Below are positions 39,222 to 44,628 of a DNA stretch of 44,628 nt, in pieces. The position numbers were made by a program, and so were the translations under genes. Numbering within the stretch: position 1 is the stretch's first letter; each line of letters opens with the position of its first letter. The notes under the pieces were generated by a model. That model did no database searches. It was given only the letters and a program-made list of their open reading frames with translations, and was not told where the DNA came from. Source of the DNA: Candidatus Levyibacteriota bacterium (GTDB taxonomy: Bacteria; Patescibacteria; Microgenomatia; Levybacterales; UBA12049); contig PPGL01000092.1 of assembly GCA_003173915.1 (NCBI GenBank), positions 1 through 44,628 on the forward strand, in the 5' to 3' direction.

Positions 39222-39929
39222 ATGACAGGTCCGCAAGTAGAAAGACAATTGACCCCGGATCAATCAAAAAGACTTGAAATTCCTCAAGTAGCTCGAGATA
39301 TTAATATCCTAGCTAGGACTATTACACAATATGTTACTCCACATCTTCCAGTGCTTCCAAGAAGAAATACGAAAAGAGATATTGCTATTCTTGGAATTGG
39401 GACTAGAGGGGTACTTGAGATAGGAGCGGTAAGTCTAGCTATAGGGCCAGCTAGAATAACTGCAAATGATATTGATACAATTGCTCTTCGGTTCTCTTCT
39501 GGTTTGTGGAAGGACGCTGTTGACTCTTTTGGGGAAGAGACTCCTACGCAAATTGCAAATTCAAAAATTACGTTTGTAGGCAACAGTATTTTTTTTCTTC
39601 CCTTAAAAAATCAGGATGTTGTGTTTGCATTTGGGGTACATCCAAAGGATATTGTCGAAGGTACTTCTCAAGAACAACAAGCAGATGGTTCGTGGAAAAG
39701 TATTGGGGGAGTAGAGAGAATTATTAATATGGCCAAAGAAGATGGGGGTGTTGTTGTTTTTACAAAAGATAGCATTGGAACAACAGTTGATGCATTAAGA
39801 GAAAAGTTAGCTCCAATGGTACAAAGTGGAGACATAGTAATTGAACATGATATACGTTTACAAAAAGGTCCACGCGATGGAGTTGTTCATGATCAGTGGC
39901 TTTTTGTTGTGCGTAGAATAAAAAAATAA
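39222..39929 (+). CDS. Rossmann-fold, methyltransferase-like protein
   Basis: The 235-residue protein is not assigned to a known family. Its centre looks like a SAM-dependent methyltransferase: DIAILGIGTRGVLEIGAVSLA (a G-x-G-x-x-G nucleotide loop), TANDID (acidic residue after strand 2), FVGNSIFFLPLKNQDVVFAFG (a motif-IV-like strand) and EDGGVVVFTKDS. The C-terminal strands VIEHDIRL and DQWLFVVRRI fit the fold. It has its own leaderless promoter. Small-molecule or protein substrate cannot be told. Confidence 0.6.
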   Translation: MTGPQVERQLTPDQSKRLEIPQVARDINILARTITQYVTPHLPVLPRRNTKRDIAILGIGTRGVLEIGAVSLAIGPARITANDIDTIALRFSSGLWKDAVDSFGEETPTQIANSKITFVGNSIFFLPLKNQDVVFAFGVHPKDIVEGTSQEQQADGSWKSIGGVERIINMAKEDGGVVVFTKDSIGTTVDALREKLAPMVQSGDIVIEHDIRLQKGPRDGVVHDQWLFVVRRIKK

Positions 39930-39930
39930 G

Positions 39931-39959
39931 TGCACAAATAGCCATATCTTTGCTACAAT
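39931..39959 (+). promoter_or_regulatory. Promoter of the ligase gene
   Basis: TGCACA (39931-39936), 17 bp, TACAAT (39954-39959), then 9 bases to ATG 39969. Confidence 0.62.
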
Positions 39960-39968
39960 TAGGCGGAT

Positions 39969-41753
39969 ATGACTTTTGCAAAACTAGCCTCATTTTTTGA
40001 ACGCTTAGAAGCGACATCCTCAAGACTTTCTCTTATCGAAATCCTCTCTGAGCTTTTTAAATCTGTTGAAACCCCAGAAGAAATAGAAAAAATTTGTTAT
40101 TTAGTCCAAGGGAGAATTGCACCGTTTTTTGAAGCACTAGAGATTGGTATGGCAGAGCGTACTGCTGCATCAGCAGTAGCGCAAGCCTTTGGAGTCGACA
40201 GAGAGGATGTTTTAGTTGAGTTTGATAGACTTGGAGACTTAGGTTTGGCAACACAGAAGCTTGCGAAAGAATCAAGAATTAAGAATCATGAATCAAGAAT
40301 TACATTGACGGAGGTTTTTCAAGTGCTTAAGGCAATTGCAATGACATCTGGAGATGGAACTGTTGAAAAGCGTGTGAATCTTCTTGCTGACTTACTGAAA
40401 AAACTCGATCCAATTTCTGCAAAACATCTTGTTAGAATCCCTCTTGGCAATTTGCGCCTTGGGATTGGTGACCCGACAATTTTAGATGCACTTGCTGTTG
40501 CAAGACTTGGGGATAAAAAACAGCGTCCGTATTTGGAAGGAGCATACAATCGTACGTCGGATTTGGGACTAATTGCGAAAACGCTGTGGTCTGTCAAAAA
40601 TCCAATTACTGCAGTTGATCATGTTGAGAAACTTGAAATCACTGTGGGTAAGCCAATCAGAGCAGAGTTATGCGAAAGACTTCCAAATCCAGAAAAAACA
40701 ATTGAGAAAATGGGGGAAGTTGACGTGCAGTATAAGTACGATGGATTTCGTGTACAAATTCATAAAAATGGGAAGCATGTGTCTATGTTTTCTCGAAATT
40801 TAGAAAACATGACACATATGTTCCCAGAACTTATTGAAGGAACACTTTCTCAGGTGCATGCAGAAACAGCAATTTTAGATACAGAGGCTTTGGCGTACAA
40901 TCCAGAATCAGAAGAATTCTTGCCGTTTCAAGAGACGACAAAAAGGCGTCGTAAACATAACATTGAAGAAACTGCAAAGCAGCTGCCACTGAAGGCATTT
41001 GTTTTTGATATGTTGTATAGAAATGGGAAATCGCTTATTGACGAGCCACTGACCAAACGTTTGGAGATTCTCAAAGAGACTATCAAAACAGATCCTTCGG
41101 CAGATTCAGGACAAGTTCTTATTCCTGCACAAACAAAAACAATCAAGGATGCAAAACCTTTAGCACTCATGCTTGATGATGCAATTACCAAAGGTCTTGA
41201 AGGAGTTGTTGTAAAAAAACTCGCGAGTCCTTACGAAGCAGGTGGGAGAAATTTTAATTGGGTTAAGCTGAAAAGACATCAGGCAGGGGAGCTGAAAGAC
41301 ACGATAGACTGTGTTATTTTAGGCTACATTTACGGAAAAGGAAAACGAACAGCATTTGGCGCTGGCGCGCTTCTTGTTGGCGTGTATGACAAGAAAAAGG
41401 ATGTTTTTGTAACGGTCAGTAAAATTGGCACAGGTCTTTCTGATGAAGAGTGGAAAAGTATTAAAGAGCGAACGCATGGACTGGAAATAGATCACAAACC
41501 TGCTCGTGTTGATTCATTAATTACGCCATCTGTGTGGGTAAAACCAGAAATTGTCATAGAAGTGTTGGCAGATGAAATTACCAGAAGTCCGATTCATACT
41601 GCTGGATCAGTCATAAATAGTGAGGTCAAGGAACCAGGATATGCGCTTCGATTTCCCCGATTAGTAAGTTTTAGAGATAAAGATAAGCAGGCGGAGGATG
41701 CAACAACAGTTTCGGAATTGATAGAAATGTTTGAGTCTCAAGGAAAGAAATAG
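39969..41753 (+). CDS. lig: ATP-dependent DNA ligase (archaeal type)
   Basis: The 594-residue protein has the three-domain layout of archaeal/eukaryotic ligase I: an N-terminal DNA-binding domain (TFAKLASFFERLEATSSR..., SAKHLVRIPLGNLRLGIGDPTILDAL), adenylation motif I YKYDGFRVQIHK, motif III ILDTEALAYN, motif IV EGVVVKK, motif V NWVKLKRHQ and the OB-fold end. Most bacteria use an NAD-dependent LigA, so this is archaeal-like. In-frame repeats: 40270-40301 (SRIKNHESRIT, in the N-terminal domain) and a short GTCAT-type remnant near 41091-41115 (DPSADSGQ). Next to endonuclease Q. Confidence 0.95.
   Translation: MTFAKLASFFERLEATSSRLSLIEILSELFKSVETPEEIEKICYLVQGRIAPFFEALEIGMAERTAASAVAQAFGVDREDVLVEFDRLGDLGLATQKLAKESRIKNHESRITLTEVFQVLKAIAMTSGDGTVEKRVNLLADLLKKLDPISAKHLVRIPLGNLRLGIGDPTILDALAVARLGDKKQRPYLEGAYNRTSDLGLIAKTLWSVKNPITAVDHVEKLEITVGKPIRAELCERLPNPEKTIEKMGEVDVQYKYDGFRVQIHKNGKHVSMFSRNLENMTHMFPELIEGTLSQVHAETAILDTEALAYNPESEEFLPFQETTKRRRKHNIEETAKQLPLKAFVFDMLYRNGKSLIDEPLTKRLEILKETIKTDPSADSGQVLIPAQTKTIKDAKPLALMLDDAITKGLEGVVVKKLASPYEAGGRNFNWVKLKRHQAGELKDTIDCVILGYIYGKGKRTAFGAGALLVGVYDKKKDVFVTVSKIGTGLSDEEWKSIKERTHGLEIDHKPARVDSLITPSVWVKPEIVIEVLADEITRSPIHTAGSVINSEVKEPGYALRFPRLVSFRDKDKQAEDATTVSELIEMFESQGKK
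40270..40301 (+). repeat. Family C repeat inside the ligase gene
   Basis: AATCAAGAATTAAGAATCATGAATCAAGAATTA, in frame, read ESRIKNHESRI; third copy of the unit in trpA and nnrD, in the same frame. Confidence 0.75.
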
Positions 41754-41828
41754 TTCATACTTCAGATAACCAACAGATATCTTTATTCTCATAGTTTTTC
41801 TCAATCTATTTGTGCTACAATTTTGTCC

Positions 41829-43274
41829 ATGCAGGTTGTTGCAGATTTACATCTTCACTCAAAATATTCTCGTGCAGTATCTCCAAATATGATGCCACCA
41901 ATTATGGCATCTGTTGGCAAACAAAAAGGCATTGATTTACTGGCAACTGGAGACTGGACCCATCCGCTATGGCTTCGAGAAATAAAAAATTATCTGACAG
42001 AAGCAGAAGAAGGAGTGTATAAAATCAAAAACCCAGGACTAAACCAAGAAAAAACACGCTTTCTTCTTTCTGTTGAAATTGCGAGTATTTATTCGCAAGG
42101 AGGAAAGGGAAGAAGAATTCATAATCTTGTGTTTGTCCCTTCATTTGAAACCGCAGAAAAAGTAAATAAAGAGCTTATTAAAAGAGGATTTAACCTTACA
42201 TCAGATGGTCGTCCAATTCTTGGCATGTCTTCAAAACACCTTCTCGAGCTTATTCTTTCCATAGACGAGCGCTCGCTTCTTATTCCAGCACATATTTGGA
42301 CGCCGTGGTTTGGAATGTATGGGATGCAGTCAGGGTTTGTGTCTTTAAAAGAAAGTTTTGAAGAGCTTGCTGACTATGTGTATGGGATTGAGACGGGTCT
42401 TTCTTCAGATCCAGAAATGAATTGGGAAATTGATGAGTTAAATACTCGCTCGATTTTGTCTTTTTCAGATGCACATTCTCCTGCAAAAATGGGAAGGGAA
42501 GCAACAGTATTTGAGCTTGAAGATTTGAGTTATGAGAATATTCGCCAGGCAATTATGAGACCATCGATGGTTAATGGTTTAGGGTTACGGGTTCATAGTA
42601 AAAATAATGAACAAATTGCTACTCTTAACCATAAACCATCAACTACGAACCGTGTTTTATATACCATAGAATTCTATCCAGAAGAAGGGAAGTATCATTA
42701 TTCAGGACATAGAAATTGTGGTGTGACCATGACTCCAGACGAGCAAAAAGCAACACATGGCATTTGTCCTGTGTGTACACGGCATGTTACCGATGGTGTC
42801 ATGAGGCGCGTGCAAGAATTAGCAACAGAAGATCCACGAGCACAGTCCAAACAGAATACCGTAGGACTGAAATGGTATGTTGATCCAAAAAAAGTACACC
42901 CGCCATTTGTAAAAATAGTTCCATTGAATGAGATTATTGCAGAAGCAATCGGAAGCCCTGTCACAAGTCCTAAGGTAAAGGTTGCATTTGACGCTCTGGT
43001 CAGCGAATTAGAATCAGAATTTTTTGTTTTGCTCAAAGCGCCTATTGATGCAATTGCCAAAATTGCAGGCAGTAAAGTTGCAGAAGGAATTGAACGCGTT
43101 CGGACAGGATCAATTGTCATCTCGCCAGGATATGATGGTGTGTATGGAGTGGTAAAGATTTGGAATGAAAAAGGAGAAGAGGGTTTAGGGAAGAGTGAAG
43201 AAGGTAAAGAGCAGGGTGCAGAGAATAAAGAAGAAACAACAGATAAAAAATCACAGCTGGGGTTTGACATATAG
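41829..43274 (+). CDS. Endonuclease Q-like PHP-family repair nuclease
   Basis: The 481-residue protein belongs to the PHP-domain family known as TIGR00375, to which the archaeal/Bacillus repair enzyme endonuclease Q belongs. It begins VVADLHLHSKYSRA (metal His pair), with ATGDWTHPLW, LIPAHIWTPWFGMYG, FSDAHSPAKMG further metal sites. A zinc finger HRNC...CPVC has His294, Cys297, Cys313, Cys316 (the first ligand His rather than Cys). EndoQ nicks DNA 5' of deaminated bases or AP sites. ATG 41829 lies 7 bases after TACAAT (41816-41821); TTG 41823 is less likely. The tail is charged and low in complexity (about 455-475). Confidence 0.88.
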   Translation: MQVVADLHLHSKYSRAVSPNMMPPIMASVGKQKGIDLLATGDWTHPLWLREIKNYLTEAEEGVYKIKNPGLNQEKTRFLLSVEIASIYSQGGKGRRIHNLVFVPSFETAEKVNKELIKRGFNLTSDGRPILGMSSKHLLELILSIDERSLLIPAHIWTPWFGMYGMQSGFVSLKESFEELADYVYGIETGLSSDPEMNWEIDELNTRSILSFSDAHSPAKMGREATVFELEDLSYENIRQAIMRPSMVNGLGLRVHSKNNEQIATLNHKPSTTNRVLYTIEFYPEEGKYHYSGHRNCGVTMTPDEQKATHGICPVCTRHVTDGVMRRVQELATEDPRAQSKQNTVGLKWYVDPKKVHPPFVKIVPLNEIIAEAIGSPVTSPKVKVAFDALVSELESEFFVLLKAPIDAIAKIAGSKVAEGIERVRTGSIVISPGYDGVYGVVKIWNEKGEEGLGKSEEGKEQGAENKEETTDKKSQLGFDI

Positions 43275-43365
43275 TAGCAGATAGCCATCAGCCAATAGTT
43301 AATAGCGATTATCCATTCTCCTCTTGTGTTTTCTTCACTTGTCTTGCAATAATAAAATTAGAACT

Positions 43366-43431
43366 GTCATCCTGAAACAAGTTCAGGATCTTCCAAGGGG
43401 TAAGAAGATACCGAAATAAATTCGGCATGAC
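43366..43431 (+). repeat. GTCAT-family repeat upstream of the small membrane protein
   Basis: GTCATCCTGAAACAAGTTCAGGATC...CCGAAATAAATTCGGCATGAC contains two hairpins (CCTGAA/TTCAGG and CCGAA/TTCGG). It resembles the in-frame pabB copy. Confidence 0.78.
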
Positions 43432-43454
43432 AAATCTGAAGGAGGTGAATACAC

Positions 43455-43892
43455 ATGGCTAAAAAATCACAAGGATGGATTATGACAATGGAGGAATGGT
43501 TTACCAAGCTCCCTCCACTTCCAAAAGGAGGAAAAGAGGGAATTGTAATGATAACTCCATGGGTAGCACTTATTTTTGGAATCCTTGGAGTTTTGGGTGG
43601 TCTTGCAGGATTTGGATTCCTCGCAGCAGTTTCACCACTTATTGCAATGGGAAATGGGCTTAACGGCGCTGCGGGTTCGCTTGTTGGGGCAGCACTGGGT
43701 CTTGTTGCAAGTGCAATGCTTTTAGCAGCATTTCCTGGAACCAACAAAAAGCAAATGCGCGGATGGGTTCTGTTATTCTGGTCAGAAGCAATCAGTGTTG
43801 TTGCAGCAGCTGTTTCGTATAGCTTGACTGGGATACTTGTTTCTCTTATTGGATTTTATTTATTATTCCAAATTAAGTCGTATTACAAATAA
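43455..43892 (+). CDS. Small membrane protein, unknown function
   Basis: The 145-residue protein has about four membrane helices (about 32-50, 54-70, 78-95, 107-140). The N-terminus contains TMEEWFTKLPPLPKGGKEGIVMITPWVALIFGILG, a soluble amphipathic lead-in. A very strong Shine-Dalgarno GAAGGAGGTG precedes ATG 43455, one of the few strong sites outside operons here, suggesting abundant expression. It is rich in Gly and Ala. No family recognised. Confidence 0.82.
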   Translation: MAKKSQGWIMTMEEWFTKLPPLPKGGKEGIVMITPWVALIFGILGVLGGLAGFGFLAAVSPLIAMGNGLNGAAGSLVGAALGLVASAMLLAAFPGTNKKQMRGWVLLFWSEAISVVAAAVSYSLTGILVSLIGFYLLFQIKSYYK

Positions 43893-43953
43893 GAGGCAAG
43901 TTCTTGTATATAAATACTCGTGCAATTATTTGCACGGATATTTTTTGTGACTT

Positions 43954-43982
43954 TTGTCATATCTTTATTTGTGTTATATACT
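43954..43982 (+). promoter_or_regulatory. pth promoter
   Basis: TTGTCA (43954-43959), 17 bp, TATACT (43977-43982); a second TATACT is at 43982-43987, 6 bases before ATG 43994. Confidence 0.7.
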
Positions 43983-43993
43983 ATACTAACTCT

Positions 43994-44608
43994 ATGAAGC
44001 TACTTGTTGGGCTTGGAAATCCTGGAAAACAATACGAAAAAACTCGCCACAATTTGGGATTCATGGTACTCGAACAATTCCTCAAAGATTACGAACCTCT
44101 CAAAGACACTGTTTGGGAAGACAATAAAAAATTTAAAAGCGATATTGCAGAAATTACGTGGCAACCAAGACACGGTGACTCAGAAACAATACTCCTTATC
44201 AAACCAAAAACATTCATGAATAACTCTGGTATGGCAGTCAAGCTTGCTGCAGACTATTATAAAATTTTGCCTGAGGATATTTGGGTAATTCATGATGATA
44301 TTGATTTGCGCTTGGGAGTGTTGAGAATTCGAAATGGTGGAGGGTCAGGCGGGCACAGGGGTATAGAATCTTTACTTCAGATATTTCCTGCAGGAAATTT
44401 TTGGCGTGTGCGTTGTGGGATTGGCAGGCCACTTGATGTATACGAAGATGTCAAAGATGCAAAGGGAATAGATGACTATGTTTTGGGAAATTTTCAACAC
44501 GAAGAACAAGGGAAAATCCGTGACCTGATTAGTCATGCTTCTAAAGCGCTTCAGATGGGCCTTGAAGAGGGTCTTGAGGCGGCAATGAACAAATACAATA
44601 CAAAGTAA
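43994..44608 (+). CDS. pth: Peptidyl-tRNA hydrolase
   Basis: The 204-residue esterase frees tRNA from dropped-off peptidyl-tRNA. VGLGNPGKQYEKTRHNLGF holds the catalytic His19 and the peptide-binding Asn9; KPKTFMNNSGMAV, IHDDIDLRLG (Asp101) and GGSGGHRGIESL are all conserved, followed by FWRVRCGIGRP. ATG 43994 is used because it starts the first conserved strand and the promoter overlaps any earlier start. Length is normal. Confidence 0.97.
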   Translation: MKLLVGLGNPGKQYEKTRHNLGFMVLEQFLKDYEPLKDTVWEDNKKFKSDIAEITWQPRHGDSETILLIKPKTFMNNSGMAVKLAADYYKILPEDIWVIHDDIDLRLGVLRIRNGGGSGGHRGIESLLQIFPAGNFWRVRCGIGRPLDVYEDVKDAKGIDDYVLGNFQHEEQGKIRDLISHASKALQMGLEEGLEAAMNKYNTK

Positions 44609-44628
44609 ATCTCCTTCTTGCCCGTGAG

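Noticed and set aside
39309..39320. Second TrpR site (CTAGCTAG)
   Set aside because: The CTAG boxes are adjacent without the 4-bp spacer and lie inside the methyltransferase-like coding region.
7403..43431. CRISPR array or insertion sequences
   Set aside because: The repeats are dispersed, palindromic, of variable sequence and without regular spacers; no transposase or Cas gene is present.
1..44628. tRNA or rRNA genes
   Set aside because: No cloverleaf with a GTTCGAATCC-type T-arm or rRNA-like stretch was found when reading both strands; a dedicated scan was not possible.

Overview
The window looks like a chromosomal piece of an uncultivated bacterium of the Candidate Phyla Radiation (Patescibacteria), probably Microgenomates-like; this is inference. 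Signs are AT-rich, tightly packed genes, archaeal-type genes in a bacterial background (ATP-dependent DNA ligase, endonuclease Q, archaeal-type UMP kinase), a MutY without its iron-sulfur cysteines, and standard use of TGA as stop. Complete tryptophan, folate and serine pathways are unusual for that group. No rRNA, tRNA, CRISPR array, transposase or phage gene was found.

Region 1 (1-10066) holds the end of tgt, a small membrane protein, and one long tryptophan operon: trpR, a leader peptide, trpE, trpG, trpD, trpC, trpF, trpB, trpA, a tRNA-binding protein and a YbaK-TrpRS fusion. Its control region is the main discovery. A TrpR-like repressor is the first gene. The promoter TTGACA-N17-TATACT contains a CTAG-N4-CTAG palindrome matching the E. 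coli trp operator at 14 of 16 bases. Between trpR and trpE lies a complete attenuator: a 26-codon leader peptide with two adjacent Trp codons, a 1:2 hairpin, a 2:3 antiterminator and a 3:4 terminator with a T-run. The last gene is the TrpRS that charges the tRNA the attenuator senses.

Region 2 (10178-21139) has mutY, an orphan gene, ftsH, a stand-alone 5'-3' exonuclease and a folate operon (folP-folB-folE-pabC-pabA-pabB-folK) with a divergent DHFR/RibD-like reductase. Region 3 (21129-26094, minus strand) is a serine operon: a SerB-SerA fusion, a D-2-hydroxyacid dehydrogenase, SerC and an EamA transporter. The fusion appears to start at an AUA codon on a leaderless mRNA. Divergent to it is a short gene with an elaborate leader (terminator plus a bistable Shine-Dalgarno hairpin).

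Region 4 (26542-44608) is mixed: glycosyltransferase, fpg, APC permease with an unusual leader, UMP kinase, recF, NAD(P)H-hydrate dehydratase, Fic protein, a cluster of orphan genes including a soluble histidine-kinase-like protein, then ligase, endonuclease Q, a small membrane protein and pth.

Two features run through the whole window. First, many genes have TTG-type -35 and TAtaaT-type -10 boxes 17 bp apart, ending only 6-9 bases before the start codon, so many mRNAs should be leaderless; genes inside operons instead use strong Shine-Dalgarno sites. Second, several families of short palindromic or oligo-A/T repeats are scattered between genes and, in frame, inside genes (trpC, trpG, trpA, mutY, pabB, serC, glycosyltransferase, fpg, nnrD, ligase), adding peptides to core enzymes much as Rickettsia palindromic elements do.
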